Source: DATBRC01 sp036560485 | GTDB taxonomy: Bacteria > Pseudomonadota > Gammaproteobacteria > Burkholderiales > Burkholderiaceae_D | Length of the DNA stretch: 64,000 nucleotides | Direction of reading: 5' to 3' | Assembly (NCBI GenBank): GCA_036560485.1 | Contig: DATBRC010000034.1 | Coordinates: forward strand, 59,088-123,087 | Shown here: in pieces, positions 19,167-28,935 of the stretch | How positions within the stretch are numbered: position 1 is the stretch's first letter | Layout: every line of letters starts with the position of its first letter | The notes under the pieces: generated by a model | The model's input: the letters and a program-made list of their open reading frames with translations, nothing else | What the model was told of the DNA's origin: nothing | The model's database searches: none | Made by a program: the position numbers and the translations under genes

Positions 19167-22055
19167 TTATTCCAGCTCCGGATCTAGGTTGACCACACGC
19201 GCTGCATACGTCGTGCGCGGCCGCGTATTAAATTCCGACAGCAATGCATAATCGAGCGGCGATGCCTTGGCGCGATTGACGCGGCTGTTGGGGTCGTTCA
19301 AGTCGCCGAACACGATGGCTTCGGTCGGGCAGACTGCCTGACATGCTGTCACCACTTCACCGTCGCGTATGCGTCGCCCCAATTTCTCGGCATCGGTCCG
19401 TGCGCGCGTAATGCGCTGCAGGCAATATGTGCATTTCTCCATCACGCCGCGCCGCCGCACGGTGACCTCCGGGTTCTGCACTGCCTTCAGGCTTTCGATC
19501 TTCGTGTTGGAGAACTGCAGGAAATTGAAACGACGAACTTTGTATGGACAATTGTTGGAACAGAACCGCGTGCCGACGCAGCGGTTGTAGACTTGCACAT
19601 TCAAACCTTCGCTGTCGTGCACGGTGGCGCCGACCGGGCAGACTTCTTCGCAAGGAGCCGTTTCGCAATGCATGCATGGCACCGGTTGAAATGCCGTGCG
19701 CTGCCGACCAGCAAAACTGGTGACATAACGGTCGACGCGAATCCAGTGCATCTCGCGTCCGTGGATCACGTCTTCCTTGCCGACTACCGGAATATTGTTT
19801 TCAGCCTGGCATGCGATGGTGCAGGCATTGCAACCGATGCACGCATTCAGATCGATCGCCATGCCCCATTTGTAATCCTTGTATTCCCATTCCGGATACA
19901 GCGACACATCCGGCACGCGTTCTTTTTCGGCATCAGTGGCGAAATGCGGATTGCGCATGAATTCGGCCAGTGTCGCCATGCGCACGATATCGCGCCCTTC
20001 CACCGTTGCATGATTCTGTGTCGTTGCAAATGTATGCTGCCTGCCTGTCGGCTCCATCGTCACTTCGACAGGACCGCGCATGGCAGCCAGCGTTCTCAGC
20101 AAATAGGCATTGAAGCCGACACCATTACCAACGTTGCCCGCGGCACGGCGGCCATATCCGAGCGGCAGCGTGACGACATGATCCGGCTGTTCCGGCAAGA
20201 TCCAAATGGGCACCTCAATTGTCGTCTGCCCGTTTGCAGCGAGACGCAAGCGCACTACATCGCCTGTTTCCACGCCGATTGATTTTGCAGTTGCAACGCT
20301 GATCAGTGCTGCATTGTCCCAAGTCAGTTTGGTGAAAGGCCGCGGCAATTCTTGTAGCCATGCATTATTCGCAAAGTGGCCATCATCCGCAGACGGGTCG
20401 GCCACAAAAACAGCCTGCAGCTTTGCCGCATGCAATTGCGGCGCAGGTAGCGATGCGGCGGGCCGAACCTGCAATGCCGAGCTTGCCGAATTCGGCACCA
20501 ATCCTTGCTGCAATACCGATTGCCAGAATTGTTCGAAATCGGACGCGTTGCCATGCTGTTGCCAATAACGACGCACCAATGCATAGCCACTATGTTCGTT
20601 GCCGTTTGCCAGCAGCGCCATCAATTCATGCGCAGAACGACCGCCGTACAGCGGTGCGATCACCGGCTGTACGATACTCGCTGTGCCATCGTAAGCACGG
20701 CCATCGCTCCACTGTTCGAAATCATGGCATTGCGGCACGTGCCAGGTTGCTGCATGCGCAGTCTCGTCGCGATACAGCGCCAGTTGCGCCGAGAACGGCA
20801 CCTTCTTCAACGCGTCTGCGAAATTCACATCTGAAGGTGCCGAGTAAACCGGATTGGCGCCGATCATGAACAGCGTCTTCACCGATCCTGCATGCATGTC
20901 GGCTGCCAACGCCTTGATTGATTCGGCATGGCTGCTTGGATCCGCTTCAATTGGATTCACATACACAACTGTATTGCCGGCATTTCCCAAATGCGCATTC
21001 ATCTTGTGCACCAATGCACGTGTGCTTGGTGACACCGTACCGCCTGCCACAATCAATGATCGTCCGCGATGTGAAGAAAGCTGTTTGACTAATGTAGATT
21101 CCCATTTTTCAATATAACCATTCTGCGCACCAGCTTCACGTGGCACACCAGGTACGCCCAGTTGTGCCGCCATTCGCCATGCGATCTGCTCTAGCTGTTG
21201 AGGCGATACAGCAAGCCGATGATCGGCCATCGCGCCAGTCAGCGTGGCCGTCGCATCGATTGCATATAAACGGTTCGAGAATGCAGGCGCATCGCTTTTC
21301 CTCTTGCGCGTGAAATCCCTTGCATAACGCGTGCTGCCCGGCCAGTCGCCAAAGATATCGGCATCCAGCGTCACGACGAGATCGGCGCGGTCTAGTTGAA
21401 ACAATTGATCAACCGGTCTGCCGAAAGCCAATTGCGCCGCTTCCCATGCATTGTCATCATGCAGCGGATCGTAGCGATGCCAGCGCGCATTAGGATATTG
21501 CTTCAATAGTGTCGCAAGTTGGTCCGCCAATGTAGGTGACGTGACCGTGCCGGTCAGAATGCGCATGCTTGCACCGCCGTTGCGTTCCCATTCGGATCGT
21601 TGCTGCAGTAATGCTGTCTTGAAGGCTTCCCATGTCGATAATACATTGCCGTTATAAACAGTTTGCGAACGGTCGGGATCCCATAATTGCAGCACTGCTG
21701 CCTGGGCGAACACATCCGTTGCGCCAAGACTTGCAGGATGGTCGCGATTGCCTTCCACCTTGGTCGGCCGTCCCATATTGCTTTCCACCAGCACGCCATG
21801 CGCCAAACCGCGCCGCATGAATGCAGTCGCATAAAACAGCGGTTGTCCCAGCGTCATCAATTCCGGCATTTGTACATACGGAACAATTTTTTCCTGCGGC
21901 GGCCCGCTGCAGGCCGCGCTTGCCAATGCGGCCGATGCAGCCATGATTTTCAGGAAGGCCCGTCGCCCAATCGAAAGCGAATCGGATGGTGTCGTCTGCA
22001 ATGCCGGCCGTTTAAGCTCGATTGGTGTAATGGGAATAGGTTGATATCGGCGCAT
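19167..22055 (-). CDS. actB: Alternative Complex III iron-sulfur subunit ActB
   Basis: A 962-residue periplasmic subunit related to molybdopterin oxidoreductases fused to an NrfC-like ferredoxin. A twin-arginine signal [20 protein letters not shown] lies near residues 28-48. The middle (about 60-700) is a molybdopterin-type fold that lacks its cofactor in characterised ActB proteins. The C-terminal 220 residues hold four cysteine clusters beginning [27 protein letters not shown] and [14 protein letters not shown], the usual three [4Fe-4S] and one [3Fe-4S]. The start at 22055 is uncertain, since TTG codons lie upstream overlapping actA; none has a strong ribosome binding site. Confidence 0.93.
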   Translation of the reverse strand: MRRYQPIPITPIELKRPALQTTPSDSLSIGRRAFLKIMAASAALASAACSGPPQEKIVPYVQMPELMTLGQPLFYATAFMRRGLAHGVLVESNMGRPTKVEGNRDHPASLGATDVFAQAAVLQLWDPDRSQTVYNGNVLSTWEAFKTALLQQRSEWERNGGASMRILTGTVTSPTLADQLATLLKQYPNARWHRYDPLHDDNAWEAAQLAFGRPVDQLFQLDRADLVVTLDADIFGDWPGSTRYARDFTRKRKSDAPAFSNRLYAIDATATLTGAMADHRLAVSPQQLEQIAWRMAAQLGVPGVPREAGAQNGYIEKWESTLVKQLSSHRGRSLIVAGGTVSPSTRALVHKMNAHLGNAGNTVVYVNPIEADPSSHAESIKALAADMHAGSVKTLFMIGANPVYSAPSDVNFADALKKVPFSAQLALYRDETAHAATWHVPQCHDFEQWSDGRAYDGTASIVQPVIAPLYGGRSAHELMALLANGNEHSGYALVRRYWQQHGNASDFEQFWQSVLQQGLVPNSASSALQVRPAASLPAPQLHAAKLQAVFVADPSADDGHFANNAWLQELPRPFTKLTWDNAALISVATAKSIGVETGDVVRLRLAANGQTTIEVPIWILPEQPDHVVTLPLGYGRRAAGNVGNGVGFNAYLLRTLAAMRGPVEVTMEPTGRQHTFATTQNHATVEGRDIVRMATLAEFMRNPHFATDAEKERVPDVSLYPEWEYKDYKWGMAIDLNACIGCNACTIACQAENNIPVVGKEDVIHGREMHWIRVDRYVTSFAGRQRTAFQPVPCMHCETAPCEEVCPVGATVHDSEGLNVQVYNRCVGTRFCSNNCPYKVRRFNFLQFSNTKIESLKAVQNPEVTVRRRGVMEKCTYCLQRITRARTDAEKLGRRIRDGEVVTACQAVCPTEAIVFGDLNDPNSRVNRAKASPLDYALLSEFNTRPRTTYAARVVNLDPELE

Positions 22056-22060
22056 GATGG

Positions 22061-22711
22061 TCAACGATGGCAAGTGGAGCAATCCGTCAAGCGCCGCGTG
22101 CTTTGCAACTGATACAGGTGATTCAACAACATCGTTTCCTGCTTCGATATGGGCTTGATATCCTGCATCCGAAATACATCATCACGAGGACGTACATGCT
22201 CCGGCGCATTTCGATGGCAGCTCAGACACCATTGCATTTGCAGCGGCGCGACGCGCCACGTCATCGGCATCTGATCGACACGGCCGTGACAGGCCACGCA
22301 GCCGACTCCCTTGTTTACATGAATGCTGTGGTCGAAATAAACAAAATCCGGAAGGTCGTGCACGCGATTCCATTGAATTGGCATATTGGTACGCGCGCTT
22401 TCGTGCAACGGCGCCAGTTCGGGAGAATCACGAAATAATTGCGAGTGACAGGTCAAACAAATATCGGTCGATGGCAAACCGGCAAAGCGCGATTTTTCTA
22501 CTGACGTGTGGCAGTAGCGGCAATCGAGACCATCGTCGCCGACATGATGTTTGTGACTGAATTTGATCGGTTGCGCTACGACTGCATAAGTCGTATTGGA
22601 AGGCGACATGCGCCAGCGTATGACCGCAATACCTGCCACGGTCAAGACAACCGCGCCGAGCAAGGTAAGTTTAATGACGAGTACTGTCGTTTGACTGAAT
22701 GCCTGCGCCAT
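22061..22711 (-). CDS. actA: Alternative Complex III pentaheme cytochrome c ActA
   Basis: A 216-residue protein with one N-terminal membrane helix (about 10-32) and five CxxCH heme sites: CRYCH, CLTCH, CVACH, CLSCH and CSTCH. The number and spacing match ActA, which collects electrons from ActB and passes them to ActE or the oxidase. It is the first gene of the act operon. Starts at ATG 22711, with actB beginning six bases after its stop codon. The region before it holds a 7-bp dyad. Confidence 0.94.
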   Translation of the reverse strand: MAQAFSQTTVLVIKLTLLGAVVLTVAGIAVIRWRMSPSNTTYAVVAQPIKFSHKHHVGDDGLDCRYCHTSVEKSRFAGLPSTDICLTCHSQLFRDSPELAPLHESARTNMPIQWNRVHDLPDFVYFDHSIHVNKGVGCVACHGRVDQMPMTWRVAPLQMQWCLSCHRNAPEHVRPRDDVFRMQDIKPISKQETMLLNHLYQLQSTRRLTDCSTCHR

Positions 22712-23282
22712 GAATTAGGTTCGAATTGTTTGGGTTGCGCAATGATGCGAATACAACCAGCGCCAATACATAGGGCGCTGCATTTTTCATACAGTCATCA
22801 GAGGAGCTTTGCATGTTTGGGTTGCAACTGCTTGTTTGATGTTTGCGTTAGATCAGCCTGCACTGCCGCATCTCCACTTTCTTTCTGATCTGAATGTAAA
22901 TCGCTTTTTATCTGGAGAAATTGCGAATGTGTTGCGATTGAGAGATAAAACTTCGCAGGCTGCAATATCCGGTGATTGCAAAGTGCAATGCGAAACCTCG
23001 CATCGACATGCTGCGTTCCGTTTTCGTGAGTTCCGATGTGTTGACGATCCCTGATTTTGGCAATGCGTAATATCGCCGCCAACCTGCACACACTGAAAGA
23101 TATAAAAAGGTGATGGTTTTGATTTTATAAAACCTGAAAACCTTTTTATCGATTGCAGTCTAAAGTCTATAAGTGCTTGATAAAAAAATACCGCGATAAA
23201 TGCCGTAGTTATTGTGCAGCGTGTTTCTCTACCAAGAGAAAACATTCGCACATCCGCATTGGTGCAATGAAAGGAGAATGCC
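22712..23282. other. Divergent promoter region between actA and the CBS gene
   Basis: About 570 bases drive two opposite transcription units. I see an AT-rich core at 23100-23210, a dyad at 22758-22780 on the act side and GGAG at 23274-23277 for the CBS gene. Open frames here, such as 22809-23054 on plus, lack family resemblance and a good start. The 11-mer GTTTGGGTTGC appears twice, at 22728 and 22815. Confidence 0.5.
22758..22780. promoter_or_regulatory. 7-bp dyad in the act operon leader
   Basis: CAGCGCC and GGCGCTG form a perfect inverted repeat around a nine-base loop, about 47 bases before the actA start. It could be a protein-binding site or an RNA hairpin in the 5' leader. There is no supporting evidence beyond symmetry and place. 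Confidence 0.3.
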
Positions 23283-24485
23283 ATGCAACAAGTATCCGAA
23301 ATCATGACACGCAACGTGCGCGCCGTTTCGCCGCAAGAAAGCCTGCAGCATGCAGCGCAATTGATGGATGAAATGAATGTCGGTTCGCTGCCGGTATGCG
23401 AAAACGAGCAGCTGATCGGCATGGTGACCGATCGCGATATCACGGTGCGGGCAACTGCAGCCGGAAAATCGCCGCAGGAAACGCATGTGCAGGATGTGAT
23501 GAGCACCGATGCGCGCTTTTGCTTTGAAGACCAATCGATCGACGAAGTCATGCAGCAAATGGGCAATTCGCAAATCCGCCGCGTGCCGGTCGTATCGCAC
23601 GATGATCAACACAAGCTGATCGGTATCGTGTCGCTCGGCGATCTGGCGACCAAGACGTCGAGCAACCGGCAACAGGAAGCGGGACAGGCGATCGAGCAGA
23701 TATCAACTCCCTCCCGTCCTAATGATCCGCAACAAAACACGCAACAGGGAAGCAGTGCAGCGAGCGGCGATCGCGATCGCATCGACATGAATCCCGGCCC
23801 CGATTTGAACGCTGCTGCAGAAGCCGGTGCAGTCGGCGGCACGCATGGCGGCACTGCAAGTGCGGGAGCTGGTGTCGGCAATCTTGGCCGCGTCGGCGAT
23901 GCAACTGATACAGCCATTGCCAAGAACGCTGCAGGCAACGTTGCAGGAGTCGGTGGCAGTGCAAGTCCGGGCAGCGATACCGATTTCAGCGTGAGCACCG
24001 GTAATTACGCCCATCCGCGCGACCCCGGCGGTATGGCGGTAAGCGGCAGCAGTGACATGAATTCGGCTGAAAGTGCGGGCGATATCGGCCAAGACTCACC
24101 GCTTGGGCACCAGCCGACGCAAGCGAACGCTAATGCAGCGCGCGATGGCGCTACAGCAAGTGCACCGGGTTCCAGCATTCCACGACCGGCAGCAACGACT
24201 TCCGTTTCTGGTGCAGCTCAATCAGGCGTGGCAGCAACAGGCGGTGGTGCAGATACTGCGGGCAACGCTGCGTCGCGGCCTGGCACGTCAACCGGCAATG
24301 CAGCCGGTGCAGGTGTAACGGGCGGCGCCGGTGCGCCGGGCGGGATCACTGCATCGAGCTTGATCGATAACGCCGATGTGTCGGCCGTCGGCAGAGCGGA
24401 TGAGGCGCGCAACGCCGGCACGCCGCGCGGCCCCGCGAGCGGATCTGGCATTGCGTCTGATACGAGCGGGATGCGCAAGATATAA
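23283..24485 (+). CDS. CBS-pair protein with long low-complexity tail
   Basis: A 400-residue protein. Residues 1-130 are two CBS repeats forming a Bateman module: MTRNVRAVSPQESLQHAAQ through GMVTDRDITVRA, and VMSTDARFCFEDQ through GIVSLGDLATK. Such modules bind adenosine nucleotides or similar ligands. Residues about 140-400 are almost all Ala, Gly, Ser, Thr, Asn, Asp and Pro with no predicted fold; they contain many GNAAG/GGAG-like short repeats and no Cys. CBS pairs of this type are usually stand-alone at about 140-150 residues, so the tail is an addition. GGAG precedes the ATG by five bases. The role is unknown. Confidence 0.85.
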   Translation: MQQVSEIMTRNVRAVSPQESLQHAAQLMDEMNVGSLPVCENEQLIGMVTDRDITVRATAAGKSPQETHVQDVMSTDARFCFEDQSIDEVMQQMGNSQIRRVPVVSHDDQHKLIGIVSLGDLATKTSSNRQQEAGQAIEQISTPSRPNDPQQNTQQGSSAASGDRDRIDMNPGPDLNAAAEAGAVGGTHGGTASAGAGVGNLGRVGDATDTAIAKNAAGNVAGVGGSASPGSDTDFSVSTGNYAHPRDPGGMAVSGSSDMNSAESAGDIGQDSPLGHQPTQANANAARDGATASAPGSSIPRPAATTSVSGAAQSGVAATGGGADTAGNAASRPGTSTGNAAGAGVTGGAGAPGGITASSLIDNADVSAVGRADEARNAGTPRGPASGSGIASDTSGMRKI

Positions 24486-24496
24486 ATTAGTAATCG

Positions 24497-24526
24497 CGAT
24501 CTGATCTAACAGGATGTATCAGATCG
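24497..24526 (+). terminator. Weak hairpin after the CBS gene
   Basis: CGATCTGAT and ATCAGATCG pair perfectly over nine bases with a 12-base loop, 12 bases after the stop codon. No T run follows, so a rho-independent terminator is doubtful; it may simply stabilise the 3' end. Confidence 0.3.
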
Positions 24527-24544
24527 TGAATGTCCGCTTCCGAC

Positions 24545-24756
24545 CTATTGTGTTGAAAAAGTCCGCAGGAAATATCCTGCCAGTTAGATTTTGTAGAAGT
24601 AATATACGATTCGACTTAATGACGCATATAACCTGTTTATTGAGTCGCCCTTCATATCAATCGAGCGGTAAATGATGCGGGTTCTTTTACCATAAGGATT
24701 TTTCTGACACTACCGCAATTATTAAAAATTGCTCTGCGACTTTTTCAACGCAATAG
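24545..24756. mobile_element. MITE-like element with imperfect terminal inverted repeats
   Basis: The ends read CTATTGTGTTGAAAAAGTCC on the left and, reversed, CTATTGCGTTGAAAAAGTCG on the right: about 22 bases with one substitution and a one-base gap. The 212-bp interior is AT-rich and has no gene. This is the layout of a miniature inverted-repeat transposable element mobilised by a transposase encoded elsewhere. I could not define a clear target duplication. Confidence 0.6.
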
Positions 24757-24862
24757 ACCCAAAGCGGACTTTGTAGTGCATTTAATTGCTTGCGACTAAT
24801 ATGCTCTTCCATAAGTATTCAAGACCCGATTGTATGAATGAGCATCGATCTAAGATGCAACA

Positions 24863-25561
24863 TCACGGGAACAACAATAACCGATAGCCGACAGCTGTTT
24901 CCGTTTGAAGATATTTTGGTTGCGCAGGATTATCCTCAAGCTTTTGTCTTAGATGTCCCATGTAGATGTGCAGGTAATGGCTGCTTTCCGTATGCGACGG
25001 TCCCCATACTTTTCGCAATAGCTGTGGATTCGTCACCACGCGGCCTGCATTCGTAACCAACGCACTTAACAAGCGATATTCGGTCGGCGTCAAATGTACT
25101 AACTGGTTAGCCTTGGTCACCAGGCGTGCATTGAGATCAACCTTGACGTCACCGAATTGCACGATTCCATGAGTTGTTGCATCAGGTTGGCGCTGCCGCC
25201 GCAATACCACACGTACACGTGCAAGCAGTTCGCCGACGCCGAATGGCTTGGTCAGGTAATCATCGGCACCTGCATCCAGTGCTGCAATCTTGTCCGATTC
25301 ATCCACGCGGGCGGACAAGACAATGATCGGTATCGCCGACCATTTCCGGATGTCTTGAATGAAATCGACACCATCCCCATCCGGCAAGCCCAGGTCGAGA
25401 ATGATCAATTCAGGCTTGCGCGTACCTGCATCGATCAATCCACGCTGCATCGTTTCCGCTTCAAAGACCTGCCATCCTTCTGCTTCCAGTGCATTGCGCA
25501 CGAAGCGCCGGATTTGCGGTTCGTCTTCGACCAGCAAAGCTACTGAGTTTGATTCGCTCAT
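24863..25561 (-). CDS. kdpE: Response regulator KdpE
   Basis: A 232-residue OmpR/PhoB-type regulator. The receiver (1-120) has the acidic pair DE near residue 13, phospho-acceptor Asp in LIILDLGLPDGDG, and Lys in DYLTKPFG. The C-terminal winged helix (about 135-230) has LTPTEYRLL and the closing LQTETAVGYRL. KdpE, phosphorylated by KdpD under potassium limitation, activates kdpFABC. The ATG overlaps the kdpD stop (ATGA). Its likely target is the repeat block at 33097-33144. Confidence 0.95.
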   Translation of the reverse strand: MSESNSVALLVEDEPQIRRFVRNALEAEGWQVFEAETMQRGLIDAGTRKPELIILDLGLPDGDGVDFIQDIRKWSAIPIIVLSARVDESDKIAALDAGADDYLTKPFGVGELLARVRVVLRRQRQPDATTHGIVQFGDVKVDLNARLVTKANQLVHLTPTEYRLLSALVTNAGRVVTNPQLLRKVWGPSHTESSHYLHIYMGHLRQKLEDNPAQPKYLQTETAVGYRLLLFP

Positions 25562-28335
25562 AATGTTTGATGTTCTGCGTTAAGGTTGGCTTCATCTTCC
25601 GGCATGGCTGGTGGCGATCCTAATGGGATGGTAAAGATAAATGCTGCCCCTCCCTCCAGCGCACGTTCTGCACGGATTGTGCCGCCATGTGCTTCAACGA
25701 TAGCACGACAAATGGCCAACCCTAATCCAACGCCGGGCGTGGATGACTCCCTTTCGCCACGCGTAAATTTTTCAAACAGTTCCTCTTCCCTGCCGCTTGG
25801 CAAACCTGGCCCGCTATCGGACACGACCACATTCAAAAGTTGGTCGCTGACATTGGCCGAAATAGATATGATGGTATTAGCTGGTGTATATTTGGATGCG
25901 TTTTCCAGAAGGTTGCACAACACACGTTCAATCAACACCGCATCAACGTGAATGGCTGGCAAGTCAGATGCCAATTGCGTTTGTATCGTATGTGCAGCCA
26001 GCATTGAACTGCTGGCGCGCAATGCACTGCCGACGATTCCTTCAAGCGGAAGCCATTGCAGGTTTAGTTTGACCTCACCGCTCTGGATGCGTGCCATGTC
26101 GAGCAGATTGGTGACCAGATTTTTCATGCGCAATGCTTCGTCGTGCAATGCATGGACAAATTCACGGTCAGTGGGTGATAGCGTTGATCTGGATAACGTT
26201 AGCGATTCGGATAAGCCGACGATTGATGTAAGCGGTGTGCGCAAATCATGCGACAGCGCTGACAGTAAAGAATTGCGCAACCGTTCCGATTCCATACTCA
26301 CGAGTGCATTTTGCGCAACCTCGATGTAATGCACGCGCTCCAATGCAATCGCCGCCAATGTCGCAAACGTATCAAGTTGCTGCCTTTGTTCGGGAATCAT
26401 GACCCATCGCCGGTTTGCCGGTTGAATCGCCAGTACACCGCGTGCACGCATCGGCGCAACCAATGGCAGATAAAAAAAGCTGCTGGCCGGCAGCGTATCC
26501 GTGCCCATGCCGGCCGGCGTTTCACGATCAAATGCCCATTGCGCAATCGCTATGTGCAGATCATTCATTTGCGGCGCTTTGCTATTGCTGCCTTGTGCCG
26601 ACGATGGAAATTGCAAACGTCCGGCATCGTCCGGTAATAACAGCAACGCTTTTGCATGGAATGTGCGTTGAATAAAATCCCGAGTGATTTCGAAAATCTG
26701 TTCGGTCTGCAATGTGCCCGATAGTGCACGCGAGAATTCGTACAGCGCCCTGGCCCGCGTTTCGCGATGGGATGCAATTTGCGCCTGGAAGCGCAGGCCG
26801 GACGTCAGCTGCCCTGCAATCAGCCCGACCACCAGCATCACGGCAAACACCATCAGGTATTGAAAGTCACTGACTGCAAAGGTAAAACGTGGCGGCACAA
26901 AAAAGAAATCGAATGCAGCGACATTCAAAAATGCGGCGGCCACAGCAGGGCCACGTCCGAAACGCACCGCAATCAATACCACGCTCAACAGAAACAGCAT
27001 CACGATATTGGCGAGTTCAAAATACCCAAGCAACGGCGTAGCGATCAAGGTTGTCAATACGCAGGCGGCTACCGTCCAGATGTAACCCCAATATCGCGCT
27101 TTCTTTACGGGCGACGATGGCGTCTGTTCTGTTGCAGTTGCTTGCATCACCTCTTCCGGGCTGTTTGATGTTTCTGCAGCAGACGATTCGTTGGTATCAC
27201 GTCGTCCAGTTTCAATCAGATCGATATCCGGTGCATAGGTAGCGATCCGTTTTGAATACGGCGTTTGCCATGGCCATGTTGAAGCATCGCGCCCTAATAC
27301 GATTTTTGAAAAATTATGGCTGCGTGCATAGTCGACAATTTCCTGCGCGATATCACTTCCAGACAACACAGCAGTGGTGGCACCCAGATCCTGCGCCAGC
27401 TTCAAGGTCTTCAAAATACGTTCGCGCTGAGCTGCCGATAGACGCTGCAATTGGGGCGTTTCAACATAAATGGCATGCCACTCGGCATTCAATTGATTTG
27501 CCAGGCGTGCCGTACTGCGGATCACATGCTCGTTACCGGGACGCGGCCCGACACAAGCCAGCAATGCAGCATCCGTCTTCCATACAGCATTAATCGATTT
27601 CTCGACGCGGTAAGCCTGCACGTCGTCTTCGATGCGGTCGGCCGTGCGGCGCAAAGCGAGTTCGCGTAATGCAATCAGATTGCCCTTGCGGAAAAAATTC
27701 TTTGATGCGCGTTCGGCGTGCTGTGCCTGATAGACCTTGCCGGCCTTCAGGCGAGCCAACAATTCATCTGCAGGGATGTCGACCAGCACGACTTCGTCGG
27801 CTTCATCAAATACCGTATCCGGCAAGGTCTCTGCCACACGGATGCCGGTGATGCCTCCTACCACATCGTTCAGGCTTTCCAGATGCTGCACATTCACTGT
27901 GGTGAAAACATCGATACCGGCATTCAGCAATTCTTCGACATCTTGCCAACGTTTTGGATGGCGCGACCCAGGCGCATTGGAATGCGCGAGTTCATCCATC
28001 AGAATCAGCTTCGGATGCAGGTTCAATGCAGCATCGATATCGAATTCGCTTATCGTCTTGCCACGATAGTCTATGCTTTTGAGCGACAGAACAGTGAGTC
28101 CTTCTGCCATCGCCACGGTTTCGCTACGGCCGTGCGTTTCGATGACACCGACGATCACATCATGGCCATCAGCCTGCAGCTTGCGCGCTGCATTGAGCAT
28201 CGCATAGGTTTTACCGACACCGGCGGATGCACCGAAATAAATGCGCAGCTTGCCGCGTGCCGCACGGCGTTCCTGCGCTTGTACTTGCGCAAGCAGTACA
28301 TCTGGGTCTGGACGCTGGTAATCGGATGGGCACAT
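25558..28335 (-). CDS. kdpD: Sensor histidine kinase KdpD
   Basis: A 925-residue inner-membrane sensor of potassium limitation. Domains in order: KdpD N-terminal ATPase-like domain with Walker A GASAGVGKT (about residues 35-43); a universal-stress-like domain (about 250-370) with VLGRDASTWPW; four membrane helices (about 415-510); a GAF-like domain (about 530-660); HisKA with ALSHDLRTPLTS (about 690); and HATPase with NLLENASKYTP, DSGPGLP and GVGLGLAIC. The length is close to that of the E. coli protein. It follows kdpC by 15 bases and overlaps kdpE. Confidence 0.95.
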   Translation of the reverse strand: MCPSDYQRPDPDVLLAQVQAQERRAARGKLRIYFGASAGVGKTYAMLNAARKLQADGHDVIVGVIETHGRSETVAMAEGLTVLSLKSIDYRGKTISEFDIDAALNLHPKLILMDELAHSNAPGSRHPKRWQDVEELLNAGIDVFTTVNVQHLESLNDVVGGITGIRVAETLPDTVFDEADEVVLVDIPADELLARLKAGKVYQAQHAERASKNFFRKGNLIALRELALRRTADRIEDDVQAYRVEKSINAVWKTDAALLACVGPRPGNEHVIRSTARLANQLNAEWHAIYVETPQLQRLSAAQRERILKTLKLAQDLGATTAVLSGSDIAQEIVDYARSHNFSKIVLGRDASTWPWQTPYSKRIATYAPDIDLIETGRRDTNESSAAETSNSPEEVMQATATEQTPSSPVKKARYWGYIWTVAACVLTTLIATPLLGYFELANIVMLFLLSVVLIAVRFGRGPAVAAAFLNVAAFDFFFVPPRFTFAVSDFQYLMVFAVMLVVGLIAGQLTSGLRFQAQIASHRETRARALYEFSRALSGTLQTEQIFEITRDFIQRTFHAKALLLLPDDAGRLQFPSSAQGSNSKAPQMNDLHIAIAQWAFDRETPAGMGTDTLPASSFFYLPLVAPMRARGVLAIQPANRRWVMIPEQRQQLDTFATLAAIALERVHYIEVAQNALVSMESERLRNSLLSALSHDLRTPLTSIVGLSESLTLSRSTLSPTDREFVHALHDEALRMKNLVTNLLDMARIQSGEVKLNLQWLPLEGIVGSALRASSSMLAAHTIQTQLASDLPAIHVDAVLIERVLCNLLENASKYTPANTIISISANVSDQLLNVVVSDSGPGLPSGREEELFEKFTRGERESSTPGVGLGLAICRAIVEAHGGTIRAERALEGGAAFIFTIPLGSPPAMPEDEANLNAEHQTL

Positions 28336-28350
28336 ACCTATACGATATAC

Positions 28351-28926
28351 CTATTCAGGCGGTTGATCGAGTGCCAGGTTCAGCGCCAGCACATTGACAC
28401 GCGGCTCGCCGAAAAATCCGAAATACTGCGATTGCCTTTTCTGGTCAATCAGACTACGTATATTTTCCACGGATAATTTACGTTCACGCGCAATACGTGG
28501 CGCTTGATAATACGCGGCCGCAATGCTGATGTCAGGATCGAGCCCACTGGCCGATGCTGTGACCAGATCGACCGGAATCGGCGCGGTGTTGCTCGAATCA
28601 GCCGCTTTCAATGCATCGACACGGCTTTTCACCGCATCGATCAACGCAGGATTGGTCGGACCAAGATTCGAGCCACCGGATGAAGCTGCGTTATTCGGCA
28701 TCGGGCTAGTCGCGGACGGGCGTCCCCAGAAATATTTGGGTGAAGAAAATGCCTGGCCGATCAGGATGGAACCGACCGGCTGACCGTTGCGCGACACAAA
28801 GCTGCCTTCTGCCTGGTGTGCAAACACGACTTGTCCAATACCGGTCACGGCATAAGGATAGAACACACAACAGATGATGGTCAGCGCAGAAAACAATACG
28901 AATGCAGGGCGAAGAATCGATTTCAT
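28351..28926 (-). CDS. kdpC: Potassium-transporting ATPase subunit KdpC
   Basis: A 191-residue single-helix subunit (helix about 8-28) that assists nucleotide binding by KdpB. Family signatures are GSILIGQAFSSPKYFWGRPSA, ASGLDPDISIAAAYYQAPRIA and the ending VNVLALNLAL. It sits nine bases after kdpB. Confidence 0.95.
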   Translation of the reverse strand: MKSILRPAFVLFSALTIICCVFYPYAVTGIGQVVFAHQAEGSFVSRNGQPVGSILIGQAFSSPKYFWGRPSATSPMPNNAASSGGSNLGPTNPALIDAVKSRVDALKAADSSNTAPIPVDLVTASASGLDPDISIAAAYYQAPRIARERKLSVENIRSLIDQKRQSQYFGFFGEPRVNVLALNLALDQPPE

Positions 28927-28935
28927 GGATACCTC

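Larger units (their letters stand above)
24486..24862. other. Convergent intergenic region with a MITE-like element
   Basis: Between the stops of the CBS gene (plus) and kdpE (minus). A 9-bp dyad at 24497-24526 follows the CBS gene but has no T tract. Bases 24545-24756 form a small element with inverted ends, listed separately. The remainder up to kdpE shows nothing recognisable. Confidence 0.6.

Noticed and set aside
18496..19251. 251-codon frame antisense to actC
   Set aside because: Antisense shadow of an authentic ActC gene; composition is not protein-like.
22728..22825. 11-base direct repeat GTTTGGGTTGC at 22728 and 22815
   Set aside because: Two copies of 11 bases in an intergenic region are not enough for a binding-site claim, and the spacing (87) has no helical logic.
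22809..23054. 81-codon frame in the act/CBS intergenic region
   Set aside because: Starts at TTG; the nearby GAGGAG would serve an ATG in another frame that stops after eight codons.
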